Below are positions 25,873 through 34,510 of a DNA stretch of 64,000 nucleotides, piece after piece. Source of the stretch: Clostridiales bacterium (lineage in GTDB: Bacteria; Bacillota; Clostridia; Christensenellales; CAG-314); contig JAFLVJ010000003.1 in NCBI GenBank assembly GCA_022508375.1, positions 124,001-188,000 on the forward strand. Reading direction: 5' to 3'. The translations under genes and the position numbers were made by a program. The stretch's first letter is position 1, and each line of letters begins with the position of its first letter. The notes under the pieces were generated by a model that worked only from the letters and a program-made list of their open reading frames with translations, made no database searches and was not told where the DNA came from.

Positions 25873-26607
25873 TTATTTATCTTTATCGGATTGCTCCAGT
25901 TCGGAAATGCGGCGCTTTAGCGCGTTCATTTCACTTTCATTTTCGATGGCTTGCTGCTCCAGCTTTTTGGCGTTGACAGCGTTGACAATCTTGATTACGT
26001 TCCAAATGATGATTATCGAACAGGGAACGATAATAACCAACGCAATACCAATGGGTTGTTTGAGCGAATATGCAATCCAACCCAAAACGTAACTTTTACC
26101 TGTTACTTTTCCCACAACGTAGTTAAGACTGGATTCGTTGCCTGTATCTATTGTCTGAACGCCGGTTGCACCGCTACTTGACAAGTTATCCCCACGTAGC
26201 GTGATGACGTAACCGCTTGTATCTTTCTGCTTAATGTCAATGATACGGTGCGTGATTGTCTCCTGTCTGGACCCGATTAGGTAACGGAAGGTGAGCACGT
26301 CGCCTACTTTTAAATCGGAGTAAAACTCCTCGGCCTTGTTTTCATCGTCAGGTACAGTCTTGATAAATACCATACTGCCTGTTTTGAGGCTTTTTATCTT
26401 GTAGTCGGATACGTCAACGTCGGGATGCGCTTCCATTGAGCCGGTAAGCACAATTCGCATTTGATAGCCGAACATGTTTACCGCCCCGTCCGTGTCGCGT
26501 TTACCGGCAATGGTAAACACCAACAGCAACAGGCATAGCGCGCAAAACAGATATATTATAATGTTAACCGCGACGGATACAACTTTGGTAAGTTTTGCTT
26601 TCTTCAT
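25873..26607 (-). CDS. sipW: SipW-type (ER-type) signal peptidase I, locus B
   Basis: This 244-aa membrane peptidase of family S26B has Ser57 in LTGSMEA, His120 in ITHRII (not Lys) and Asp140 in LRGDNL. Membrane segments are at about 11-34 and 178-202. The C-terminus carries a coiled coil (KKLEQQAIENESEMNALKR) not present in the locus A enzyme. It follows the anchored beta protein by 9 bp and precedes the 255-aa protein by 33 bp. It should process the four SipW-type proteins encoded from 19637 to 25025. The two peptidases differ enough that each may be matched to its own substrates. Confidence 0.93.
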   Translation of the reverse strand: MKKAKLTKVVSVAVNIIIYLFCALCLLLLVFTIAGKRDTDGAVNMFGYQMRIVLTGSMEAHPDVDVSDYKIKSLKTGSMVFIKTVPDDENKAEEFYSDLKVGDVLTFRYLIGSRQETITHRIIDIKQKDTSGYVITLRGDNLSSSGATGVQTIDTGNESSLNYVVGKVTGKSYVLGWIAYSLKQPIGIALVIIVPCSIIIIWNVIKIVNAVNAKKLEQQAIENESEMNALKRRISELEQSDKDK

Positions 26608-26616
26608 CTCGGGTGA

Positions 26617-27105
26617 TTAGTTTTTGTCTCCTGAAAGATTGATAACGAAGTCGGCGGTAGCATTTTGCGCTTCGTTACCGACAGTCAACGGAATGGAATA
26701 TATCAACTTGAGCGTAGTAGCTTGCTTTGGCAACACCTTGATATTTAATGTAACGATATTTCCCTTCAATAGATAAGCCAAATCGTATTCGTCGCTCTTG
26801 TCGCCATATACGAAGGTAACTTTTACCGAATCTTTAAGCGCACCGTCGTTAAGCTCGACAAATTGAAATTTCAATGTGTAGTTGCCTGAAGACTGACCTT
26901 TAAAGTTCAAGGTGTACTCGCGGGAGTCGCCGGGAATCAATCCGTTAGCGGAAGTTTCAAGCGTCTCTTGCGTGACGTCAGTATCGCTGAGCGTAACGTC
27001 TTTGACCAGTTCACTGTTTGGCGAGCTGACAGTTAGCGCCAATAGTACAACTCCGAAAAGCAAAAGCGCTACAGCTGCAATTGGTAAAAAAATTTTTAGT
27101 TTCAC
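26617..27105 (-). CDS. Membrane-anchored beta-rich protein, first gene of locus B
   Basis: The start is the GTG at 27105 with GAGGAGG 8 nt upstream, giving 162 aa. An upstream TTG at 27150 has no ribosome site. Residues 5-25 form a membrane anchor without an obvious A-x-A-Y cleavage motif. The exterior part has LIPGDSREYTLNF and GNYTLKFQFVELNDG, a beta-sandwich-like pattern. It occupies the same place before the SipW peptidase as the 183-aa protein of locus A. It may be the base or anchor of the exported structure, by position only. The Ser/Thr/Asn-rich C-terminus ends INLSGDKN. Confidence 0.75.
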   Translation of the reverse strand: MKLKIFLPIAAVALLLFGVVLLALTVSSPNSELVKDVTLSDTDVTQETLETSANGLIPGDSREYTLNFKGQSSGNYTLKFQFVELNDGALKDSVKVTFVYGDKSDEYDLAYLLKGNIVTLNIKVLPKQATTLKLIYSIPLTVGNEAQNATADFVINLSGDKN

Positions 27106-27233
27106 TCGACGTTCCTCCTCAATTTTGTGACATGGGGTGAAAAAAGGCAATTTTATAGCGTTACTATAACACGACTATTGCGTGCCTATATCATAATTTG
27201 ATTTTCATCACAAATCACCATTTTACTACACAA

Positions 27234-27262
27234 ATGATACGATTTTTGAAAACGGTTGTCAA
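27234..27262 (-). promoter_or_regulatory. Sigma-A promoter of locus B
   Basis: On the minus strand, TTGACA (27257-27262) and TATCAT (27234-27239) are 17 bp apart. The leader would be about 120 nt, with a small stem TTATAG-CTATAA near 27155-27171 and a CACCCCA motif before the ribosome site. The rest of 27263-27727 is very AT-rich with repeated AAAACGCT words, and I see no gene in it. Confidence 0.75.
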
Positions 27263-27727
27263 GTATTTTACCAAAATTATTCAAAAATATTTTTTCCTTT
27301 CTTCACTTTTTGTGGAATTTTGTGTCGCAAAATTACACTGCTTTTAAAGCAAAATCGAATCAAAAAAAGCGTTGGAAAAAAGTAGCATAAAACGCTCAAA
27401 AATAGCGTGTTTTCGTAAAACGCTACCCATGCCACAAAAACAAAGAAAAAGTAACCAAAAATCGACAAAAATTGCGCATAAAAATATCATTTAAATGATA
27501 TTAGTATAATATATATAAAACATAAAAATAGCCAAAATCTTGTAAAAAGTGTATATTTTCCGTTTTTGAATGTGCACTTGGGGTGAAATTTTTTAAGCAA
27601 AATAAGCATAAAAAAGCAACTTTCAGGCAAGAAATCAGATCGTAAAAACCATTATGTATTGCTCCGAATCAGGACTTTTGTTTATCAAATAAATTTGTGC
27701 TGAAAAAAAATAAATTTGTTCAAATTG

Positions 27728-27756
27728 TTTACTTTTTAAGCGAAAAGATATATAAT
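27728..27756 (+). promoter_or_regulatory. Promoter of the tmRNA gene
   Basis: TTTACT (27728-27733) and TATAAT (27751-27756) are 17 bp apart. Transcription would start near 27763, about 60 nt before the mature 5' end, consistent with processing of a precursor. Confidence 0.65.
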
Positions 27757-27823
27757 GGTAACGTAAACGCAAAACGGTTGTCAAATTCGCGTACTTTTGC
27801 GTTATTACGACAGTATCCTACAC

Positions 27824-28198
27824 GGGGGTGTTTGTTAGATTCGCCCGGCGCTCTAGGAGATCTGATAAGCGCGTCGCAGCGCCCACTGCGTATCAAGGCA
27901 AACTTAAATTAAACGCTAACAATAGCACAAGCCGTTCCACGAGAATGGCACTCGCTGCCTAGTTTAAAGCCAGCGCGTAGGCTCTTGCATTTTTGCGTTG
28001 CAAGATGTCCTGCGTCATAATACGCAAATAGAATGGTGACGGTTGCAATGAGACGACACCACTCGAAAATCCTTTCGTTGCAGACAACGGAAAGTTGGTT
28101 TACTATCTAGCCGTTGCGACATCAAAAGTAAACTACACGCGTAGAAGGTCAGGTAGTCTGGCGTTGGTACACGGGTGCAAGTCCCGTCACCTCCACCA
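27824..28198 (+). ncRNA. ssrA: Transfer-messenger RNA (tmRNA)
   Basis: The 5' end GGGGGTG pairs with CACCTCC just before ACCA at the 3' end, forming the tRNA-like acceptor stem, and the CCA is encoded. A T-arm (ACGGG/CCCGT) lies directly before it. The tag frame begins with the resume codon GCT at 27915 and ends at TAG 27960-27962, encoding ANNSTSRSTRMALAA. The ALAA end is the usual degradation signal. The length of about 375 nt is normal. It rescues stalled ribosomes together with SmpB, which is not in this window. The tag is longer and more basic than the common AND..ALAA type. Confidence 0.95.
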
Positions 28199-28210
28199 AG
28201 CAACAAATAA

Positions 28211-28232
28211 GGGCACATCTTGTGCCCTTTTT
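28211..28232 (+). terminator. Terminator of tmRNA
   Basis: GGGCACA and TGTGCCC with a 3-nt loop are followed by T5, 13 nt after the encoded CCA. The same hairpin type follows tRNA-Val (37679-37695). Confidence 0.9.
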
Positions 28233-28421
28233 GCATGTTTAGCGCTTGCAGTTAAAAGTCAGCAATCTACACCATTCTTCACCGCTTGGTGAGTGTGCTT
28301 ATTCAGTCTTTTTATCCCAAAATTCGCATTGATAAATTCTTCGCATTTTTGTGTTAAGTATTCGAACTTTTACACACTATATAACGCTGTTTTCTGTAAT
28401 GTTATTTTCGTATAAATAAAG

Positions 28422-28455
28422 TCGCCACAGTCATAAATAAAGTGGCGATTTTTTT
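28422..28455 (+). terminator. Hairpin with T7 in the tmRNA downstream gap
   Basis: TCGCCAC and GTGGCGA are followed by T7 on the plus strand. No plus-strand gene ends here, so it may be a second stop for tmRNA read-through or the end of an unseen small RNA. The gap 28233-28700 is otherwise AT-rich with nothing else recognised. Confidence 0.55.
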
Positions 28456-28700
28456 CATATATATTACTTGCTTTTTGCGCTATTTTCATGCGTCAATATA
28501 TATCAAAACAACCTGTATAATTTCGCCTTGTTTTGCGCTTGAAACAACAAGCAATTTTACGCAATTTTTGTTTTTACACGGCATCATTTTTCTCACCCCA
28601 AGTAACCGTTTTATTTGATAATAATTTATGCCCGTCAAGCTAACAGTAAATGCATGGCTTACTAAGTTCGCTAGTGCGCATTACCACGTAAAAACAAATA

Positions 28701-28726
28701 AAAAACGCCCTTTTTCAGGCGTTTTT
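28701..28726 (-). terminator. Terminator of the Pr6Pr-type gene
   Basis: AAAAACGCC and GGCGTTTTT form a bidirectional hairpin 58 bp after the stop codon on the minus strand. Confidence 0.75.
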
Positions 28727-28783
28727 AAACCATAATTGGCAAATGGGGTGTAAAAAACAACGTTTTTCTCTGGCAAAAATTGC

Positions 28784-29452
28784 TTAATTATTGGAGTTCT
28801 GTATGTGTTTTTGAGCTTGCTTTCGGTACAAAAGCTTTGCCAAAAATATGTACAGCGCACCGACGCCGATTACGAAAGCCAACAGTATCAGCACGTAGTA
28901 AAATACGCCCATATAAGGGGATTCGGAAGCAAACCCGAAAGCCCCCGCAGGACTGCCCCAATCCAGGAAAAAGTAAGGGTAATTGTGCCCGTCTAAAAAC
29001 TGCCAATTCAACGCGTATCCAACGCCTGCAAAACCGAGATAGTAGAAGGGCGGAATGGTTGCGGTTACACACTCCCACTTACGGTACTGAACACTGTCGT
29101 AAACAAGGAAATCGGCAACGGATGCAATGGGTACAATCACGTGCAAAAGCGTGTTGCTGAGCGAATATGCTTGGTCTCCCAAAAAGGGCGCAAGCATACT
29201 ACAATACACCACTCCCGTCAAGGTTATCGAAACGGTAAAAACCAGCTTTAGCGAATACATCCAACCGCGCATCGGCTTGTTAATAAGTATCAGTACAAGT
29301 CCTGCAATGCAGATTGTGCATATCCAAATGTTGGATTGGATTGTAAAGTAAAGTATGGCTGCGCTTGCTTCAACAACCTGTAAAACAACTCCGACTGTTG
29401 CAGACAAAATGACAATGGTTTTTAGTATCAATGAGGTAATTTTCTTTGCCAT
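28784..29452 (-). CDS. Pr6Pr-type six-segment membrane protein
   Basis: This 222-aa integral membrane protein has six hydrophobic segments. It has features I associate with the bacterial Pr6Pr membrane family: YFTIQSNIW near 35, LLHVIVPIASVADFLVYD near 102 and HNYPYFFLDWG near 155. The conserved His and Asp residues lie in or near the membrane. The family has no firmly known function; a distant relation to lipid-active FAR-17a/AIG1-like proteins has been proposed. It is a single gene with its own terminator. Confidence 0.75.
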   Translation of the reverse strand: MAKKITSLILKTIVILSATVGVVLQVVEASAAILYFTIQSNIWICTICIAGLVLILINKPMRGWMYSLKLVFTVSITLTGVVYCSMLAPFLGDQAYSLSNTLLHVIVPIASVADFLVYDSVQYRKWECVTATIPPFYYLGFAGVGYALNWQFLDGHNYPYFFLDWGSPAGAFGFASESPYMGVFYYVLILLAFVIGVGALYIFLAKLLYRKQAQKHIQNSNN

Positions 29453-29506
29453 GATAGCACCACCTTTTTATCAATTGTGCGCTCCAACAATTAAACCTTG
29501 CTGAAA

Positions 29507-30070
29507 TTACACCTTCGAATTAAACGTCGCTCGCTCTATTACCGATATCCAACAGTCCTTGACCTGTCCGTAGTGCGTCTCGTACTTGACAAGTTTATAA
29601 TGAACAAAACCACACTTTTCCTGTACTCGCATCGACTGATGGTTATCCGTGAAGTGCCCGCAAGCAATAAAGTCCACCCTTACTTGCTCAAACAGATACT
29701 TTACTACCGCTTGTACCGCTTCGGGCATGAGCCCTTGTCCCCAGTAAGCCTTGGATAAAACGTAGCCGATTTCTCTACCCAATTTGTCGCTGTACTCGGG
29801 CATTTCCTTTTCGCTGTACTCCTCGATTCCAAGTGAACCAATGACCTTTCCGTTGAACTCCAACGCGAATGTCTTTTTTTCCGATATAAATCTGTTCATA
29901 ATTTGACGCGACTCCTCAATGTCCTTGTGAGGTAGCCATCCTGCCATCTGTCCAACACCGTCAACGGATGCGTACTCGTAAAAATCCTGCAAATCACTGT
30001 CTTTCCACGGACGTAAAATCAGCCGCTCCGTTTTTATTACAACGTTTGATATATCTATTGGAACGTTCAT
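29507..30070 (-). CDS. GNAT-family N-acetyltransferase (RimJ/RimL-like)
   Basis: This 187-aa acetyltransferase has the opening TERLILRPWKDSDLQDF, GSLGIEEYSE, and the acetyl-CoA loop region REIGYVLSKAYWGQGLMPEA with VQAVVKYLF. The later HFTDNHQSMRVQEKCGFV is typical of the RimJ/RimL branch. It acts in the cytoplasm on an amine, either a protein N-terminus or a small molecule, which cannot be told from sequence. An AGGA site precedes the ATG. It is divergent from tcdA, with both promoters in the 183-bp gap. Confidence 0.92.
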   Translation of the reverse strand: MNVPIDISNVVIKTERLILRPWKDSDLQDFYEYASVDGVGQMAGWLPHKDIEESRQIMNRFISEKKTFALEFNGKVIGSLGIEEYSEKEMPEYSDKLGREIGYVLSKAYWGQGLMPEAVQAVVKYLFEQVRVDFIACGHFTDNHQSMRVQEKCGFVHYKLVKYETHYGQVKDCWISVIERATFNSKV

Positions 30071-30157
30071 GTTGTAGTCCTCATCTTCCTTTGCTTCAGC
30101 TTCATTTGCTTTGTATTATACACTTGCATGACAATAACCGCAAGCGTTACCAACAAA

Positions 30158-30186
30158 TTGACTAAACGCGCAAATCCAAGTATAAT
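30158..30186 (+). promoter_or_regulatory. Sigma-A promoter of tcdA
   Basis: TTGACT (30158-30163) and TATAAT (30181-30186) have a 17-bp spacer. The start of transcription near 30193 excludes the longer upstream reading frame and fixes the ATG at 30254. Confidence 0.85.
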
Positions 30187-30253
30187 ACAAGCAACAAACT
30201 TACTCACAATTGGTTGCAAGCTCACACTTACATCAAAAGGATACAATACAGAT

Positions 30254-31009
30254 ATGCTAAATCAATTTTCACGGACAGAACTTTTGCTTGGCAAAAGCGC
30301 AATGGAAAAACTTGCAAATTCCCGCGTTGCCGTATTTGGAATAGGAGGCGTAGGCGGATACACCGTCGAAGCGCTTGTTCGTTCTGGCGTGGGCGCCATT
30401 GACATCATTGATGATGACAAAGTATGTCTTACAAACATTAACCGTCAAATATACGCCACACGCAAAACTGTTGGCAAATATAAAGTGGACGTTGCTGCGG
30501 AGCGCATTGCAGAAATAAACCCCAATGTCGCAATACACACTTATAAAACATTTTACACGCCTGAACAAGCCGATCAATTTGACTTTGCGCAGTACGACTA
30601 CGTTGTGGACGCCATTGATACGGTCACCGGTAAAATAGGGCTTGTAATGCAAGCTATGGCGTCAAATACGCCAATAATCAGTTCGATGGGCGCAGGAAAC
30701 AAGTTGGACCCCACCGCATTTGAAGTTGCGGATATTTACGAAACAAGCGTGTGTCCGCTTGCCAAGGTCATGAGGAAGGAACTATCGCGACGTGGAGTCA
30801 AGTCGTTGAAAGTTGTGTATTCAAAAGAAAAACCGCTTACACCCATTGATGACATTGAAATCAGTTGCAAAGAGCATTGCATCTGCCCGCCTGGAACGGA
30901 GCGAAAATGCACCGCTCGCAGACAAGTACCCGGTAGCAATGCTTTTGTACCGTCCGTCGTGGGACTTATCATTGCCGGCGAAGTAATAAAAGATTTGATT
31001 CGGTCATAG
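30254..31009 (+). CDS. tcdA: tRNA threonylcarbamoyladenosine dehydratase
   Basis: This 251-aa E1-like enzyme uses ATP to cyclise t6A37 in tRNA to ct6A. The nucleotide site is FGIGGVGGYTVEALVRSG, followed by DDDKVCLTNINRQ and the YVVDAIDTVTGK strand. CxxC-type zinc ligands are seen in CKEHCICPPGTERKC. The length and the N-terminal FSRTELLLG fit TcdA (CsdL/YgdL) rather than ThiF or MoeB. It is a single gene behind a perfect promoter. Substrate assignment rests on family resemblance. Confidence 0.9.
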   Translation: MLNQFSRTELLLGKSAMEKLANSRVAVFGIGGVGGYTVEALVRSGVGAIDIIDDDKVCLTNINRQIYATRKTVGKYKVDVAAERIAEINPNVAIHTYKTFYTPEQADQFDFAQYDYVVDAIDTVTGKIGLVMQAMASNTPIISSMGAGNKLDPTAFEVADIYETSVCPLAKVMRKELSRRGVKSLKVVYSKEKPLTPIDDIEISCKEHCICPPGTERKCTARRQVPGSNAFVPSVVGLIIAGEVIKDLIRS

Positions 31010-31125
31010 GCATCGCAATACTTTATTAAGTTGTGCTTACTTGCCTCGCCTTGCTCGTTTCTGACTGAATCAAAAAATTACAATACAGTTAAACGCAAAT
31101 ATATCATACATAAGAACACTAAAAA

Positions 31126-31154
31126 AGCTCCCCTTGTTTGTATCAAGGGGAGCT
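31126..31154 (-). terminator. Terminator of the DUF362 gene
   Basis: AGCTCCCCTTG and CAAGGGGAGCT form a 29-bp hairpin followed by T6 on the minus strand. The identical 29 bp occur in the other orientation at 46164-46192. Confidence 0.85.
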
Positions 31155-31183
31155 GCCTATTTATTGACTGAAAGGATAAAGTT

Positions 31184-32053
31184 TTACTCTTTGGTTATAT
31201 CAATTAGTTCGTATTCTCTACTGCCGTAGCCGTGTTCCGCCGCAGCCTCGATGGTATGGACGCCGTTGCGCGATTCAATTCGCTCTATCAAATGCTTGCG
31301 CCCCTCGTCTTTCGAAGAGTACACCAAGTCTATACAAGCCTGATCGATTGCGATGGGGTCGGTTGAAATAAGTACACCTATATCTGCCATCTTGGGATCC
31401 TCGGCAACAGCGCAACAGTCGCAGTCAACGGACATGTTTTTCATTACGTTGACATAAACGATCTTACCCTTGAAGTATTCGATTACACTACCTGCGGCAT
31501 CTGCCATCGATTCCAAAAACTTGTCATGGTTGGCAGTCCATATATTTTCGGGGACGCCTGCACCGTGAATGTACGCCTTGCCGTAACCGGACGCAATACC
31601 GATTGACAGTTGCTTGAGCGCCCCGCCGTAACCGCCCATCGGATGTCCCTTGAAATGGGAAAGCACCAACATAGAGTCGTACTTGGCAAGATTTTTGCCG
31701 ACATAATTTTGCTTGATGACCTTACCGTTAGGAATATCCAACACCATATCCGGTCCTTCGGCGTCCATCAAATCGATATCGAAAACGTCCCAACCGTGAT
31801 CGTGGAAAGTTTCAAGGTGCTTTTCGGTTGTATTTCGTTTGCCATCGTATGCAGTGTTACATTCCACCACAGTACCGCCCACACGGTCTATGATAGGCTT
31901 GAAAAAATCCGGTCCCAAAAAGTTTTGATTGCCGGGCTCACCCGAGTGCAATTTAATTGCGACCTTGCCTTCAAGTTTGATATCTAACTTATCGTAGAGC
32001 TTGACAAGCTCACTACCCGTAAGTTTTTTCGAATAATACACTACCGATTTCAT
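31184..32053 (-). CDS. DUF362 family protein
   Basis: This 289-aa protein starts at the ATG at 32053 behind GGAGG; the promoter at 32094-32122 rules out the longer frame. It has the DUF362 pattern: VAIKLHSGEPGN near 30, SHFKGHPMGGYGGALKQLSIG near 135 and DCDCCAVAEDP with STDPIAIDQACIDLVY near the C-terminus. DUF362 proteins often accompany iron-sulfur proteins and may bind a cluster. Here there is no ferredoxin domain, only the CDCC cysteines. The biochemical role is unknown. It stands alone. Confidence 0.88.
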   Translation of the reverse strand: MKSVVYYSKKLTGSELVKLYDKLDIKLEGKVAIKLHSGEPGNQNFLGPDFFKPIIDRVGGTVVECNTAYDGKRNTTEKHLETFHDHGWDVFDIDLMDAEGPDMVLDIPNGKVIKQNYVGKNLAKYDSMLVLSHFKGHPMGGYGGALKQLSIGIASGYGKAYIHGAGVPENIWTANHDKFLESMADAAGSVIEYFKGKIVYVNVMKNMSVDCDCCAVAEDPKMADIGVLISTDPIAIDQACIDLVYSSKDEGRKHLIERIESRNGVHTIEAAAEHGYGSREYELIDITKE

Positions 32054-32093
32054 ATTGAAAATCCTCCGTGAAATATATCCATTTGTATTTTTT

Positions 32094-32122
32094 ATGATAC
32101 AGCAACTGACCGCTTTTGTCAA
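32094..32122 (-). promoter_or_regulatory. Promoter of the DUF362 gene
   Basis: On the minus strand, TTGACA (32117-32122) and TATCAT (32094-32099) have a 17-bp spacer. Confidence 0.8.
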
Positions 32123-32238
32123 TAAACACTTTGCACAACACTTAGCCCCTTACAGTAAACCTCTTAATCAATAATGGTGAACAGTTTTCCAAATTATACA
32201 TTTCCTCGTCAAAAAGTACTGATTTATTCAATTGCGTA

Positions 32239-32267
32239 TTGACACGGTCCCCCACTTAGATTATAAT
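32239..32267 (+). promoter_or_regulatory. Sigma-A promoter of hppA
   Basis: TTGACA (32239-32244) and TATAAT (32262-32267) are both perfect and have a 17-bp spacer. The leader is about 57 nt. Confidence 0.9.
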
Positions 32268-32330
32268 ATAAAAACTCTACTAAATAGGTAAATCTATGAT
32301 ATGGGATTAGATTTTACTAAGGAGATTATT

Positions 32331-34400
32331 ATGGAACTATTGATGATTTTGGCGCCTGTTGCTGCACTTGTTGCATTGGGCTACGCTTTGTTTGTCGCGC
32401 TCAGTGTCAAGAAAGCCGGCGAAGGCACCGATCGCATGAAAAGTATCGCGGCATCTATACGACGTGGCGCAAGCGCCTATCTCAAAAGACAGTACAAGAC
32501 GGTAGGCATATTTTTCGCCGTGGTATTTGTCGTTTTGATTGTATTAGCATTCGGCTTTGGATTGGTAAACAAGTTTACACCGTTTGCTTTTCTTACAGGT
32601 GGCATACTGTCCGGACTGAGCGGATTTATCGGAATGAACATCGCGGTCAGTGCCAACGTACGCACCGCTAACGCAGCGGAAAAAAGTCTCAACTCGGGAC
32701 TGCGCATCGCATTTCGCGCAGGCTCTGTAATGGGATTTGTTGTTGTAGGGCTTGGACTTGTTGACTTTTCACTGTGGTATTTTATTACCACTTATGCCTT
32801 CAAGATGAGCCCCGAAGCGGTTACAAACGCCATGATAACATTCGGACTTGGCGCTTCGTCAATGGCGTTATTTGCCAGAGTAGGCGGAGGAATATTTACC
32901 AAAGCTGCCGACGTAGGCGCAGACCTCGTAGGCAAGGTGGAGGCGGGTATTCCCGAAGATGACCCAAGAAACCCCGCAGTAATTGCCGATAACGTAGGCG
33001 ACAACGTCGGTGACGTAGCGGGAATGGGTGCAGATTTGTACGAATCTTACGTCGGTTCGCTGTTATCTGCCGCCGCATTGGGTTACGCCGCACTGGGAAA
33101 CATATTGGGGATTGTTATTCCCGTAGGTATTGCCGCAATCGGCATATTTGCATCCCTTATCGGTACTTTATTCGTACGCACAGGCGAAAAACTTTCCTCC
33201 AAGTCACTACTTAAGGCACTTAGACGAGGCACTTACATAGCTAGTGCAATTTCCGCGCTTGGTTCGTTGGCATTTATTTTGCTGGTAGATATAGACCACT
33301 ATTTCCTGTTCTTTGCAATGCTGATAGGACTTGTGGCGGGTGTTGCTATCGGATTCTTTACCGAGTACTTTACCTCCGACAATTACCGCCCTACCAAAAA
33401 CCTTGCAAAAAGCACCCAGACGGGCTCGGCAACCGAAATCATTTCAGGTCTGTCGCTCGGTATGCTTTCCACCGTTTTACCCGTGTTAATTGTTGCGGCT
33501 ACAATAATTGTGTCATTCCTTGTATGCGGTGGTACGGTCGAAGATCCCAAGATGGGACTTTTCGGCATTGGCATAGCCGCTGTGGGTATGCTGTCCACGC
33601 TTGGTATTACGCTGGCAACGGACGCGTACGGCCCCATTGCGGACAACGCAGGAGGCATTGCGCAAATGTCAGATATGCCCGAGTACGTCCGCGAACGCAC
33701 TGACGCTTTGGATGCGCTAGGTAACACTACCGCAGCCACCGGAAAAGGCTTTGCAATCGGTTCGGCGGCGCTCACCGCGCTTGCGCTGTTGTCATCGTTT
33801 ATCAACCTGGTAGATAGCGAAACGCTAAATCTTTCCATCATGAATCCCGCTGTGCTTATCGGATTGTTTATAGGCTGCATGCTTCCATTCCTGTTCTCGG
33901 CGCTTACCATGAGCGCAATAGGAAAATCGGCAGAAAGCGTCGTTTTGGAAGTGCGCAGACAGTTCAGGGATATGCCCGGACTTTTGGACGGAACTGTCGA
34001 TCCGGATTACCACACTTGCGTAGATTTGTGCACCAAGTCCTCGTTGAAACAAATGATACTGCCCAGTATCATCACCGTGTGCGCACCTATACTTGTCGGA
34101 TTGCTACTAGGTATAAGCGGCGTTGCGGGTATGCTTCTCGGTTCGACTTCCACCGGCTTTATGCTGGCGATAATGATGTCCAATTCGGGCGGCGCTTGGG
34201 ACAATGCCAAGAAATACATCGAAAACGGTAACTTTGAAGGTAAAGGCTCGCAAAACCACAAAGCGGCAGTTGTCGGCGATACTGTCGGCGACCCGTTCAA
34301 GGATACTTCAGGACCGTCAATTAACATACTGATTAAATTGCTTTCCATCGTATCCATTGTGTTTGCGTCCGTTATCGCCGCATTCCCGTCAATCTTTTAA
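32331..34400 (+). CDS. hppA: K+-dependent membrane-bound pyrophosphatase (ion pump)
   Basis: This 689-aa integral membrane enzyme couples PPi hydrolysis to H+ or Na+ export. The start is the ATG at 32331 behind AAGGAG. About 16 membrane segments are expected and visible. PPi/Mg2+-binding loops are DVGADLVGKVEAGIPEDDPR, the DNVGDNVGDVAGMGADLYES region and the C-terminal DTVGDPFKDTSGPS. TEYFTS is a variant of the usual EYYTS. GNTTAATGKGF has Ala where K+-independent enzymes have Lys, so it should be K+-dependent. H+ versus Na+ cannot be settled by eye. It may use PPi from biosynthesis and PPDK to save energy in an anaerobe. Confidence 0.96.
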   Translation: MELLMILAPVAALVALGYALFVALSVKKAGEGTDRMKSIAASIRRGASAYLKRQYKTVGIFFAVVFVVLIVLAFGFGLVNKFTPFAFLTGGILSGLSGFIGMNIAVSANVRTANAAEKSLNSGLRIAFRAGSVMGFVVVGLGLVDFSLWYFITTYAFKMSPEAVTNAMITFGLGASSMALFARVGGGIFTKAADVGADLVGKVEAGIPEDDPRNPAVIADNVGDNVGDVAGMGADLYESYVGSLLSAAALGYAALGNILGIVIPVGIAAIGIFASLIGTLFVRTGEKLSSKSLLKALRRGTYIASAISALGSLAFILLVDIDHYFLFFAMLIGLVAGVAIGFFTEYFTSDNYRPTKNLAKSTQTGSATEIISGLSLGMLSTVLPVLIVAATIIVSFLVCGGTVEDPKMGLFGIGIAAVGMLSTLGITLATDAYGPIADNAGGIAQMSDMPEYVRERTDALDALGNTTAATGKGFAIGSAALTALALLSSFINLVDSETLNLSIMNPAVLIGLFIGCMLPFLFSALTMSAIGKSAESVVLEVRRQFRDMPGLLDGTVDPDYHTCVDLCTKSSLKQMILPSIITVCAPILVGLLLGISGVAGMLLGSTSTGFMLAIMMSNSGGAWDNAKKYIENGNFEGKGSQNHKAAVVGDTVGDPFKDTSGPSINILIKLLSIVSIVFASVIAAFPSIF

Positions 34401-34470
34401 TTTAAAAAACTAACCTGTCCCCAAATATTTACCCCATGGCATACATTCTGCTAAAATGACCTATCAAAAG

Positions 34471-34504
34471 ACCTGAAACGAATAGCCGTTTCAGGTCTTT
34501 TTTC
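34471..34504. terminator. Bidirectional terminator between hppA and the phosphoesterase gene
   Basis: GACCTGAAACG and CGTTTCAGGTC are followed by T-runs on both strands, between two convergent genes. Confidence 0.88.
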
Positions 34505-34510
34505 TTGTAA

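Noticed and set aside
27263-27727. A small RNA or riboswitch in the AT-rich gap before tmRNA
   Set aside because: I found no conserved fold, promoter-terminator pair or known riboswitch core in it.
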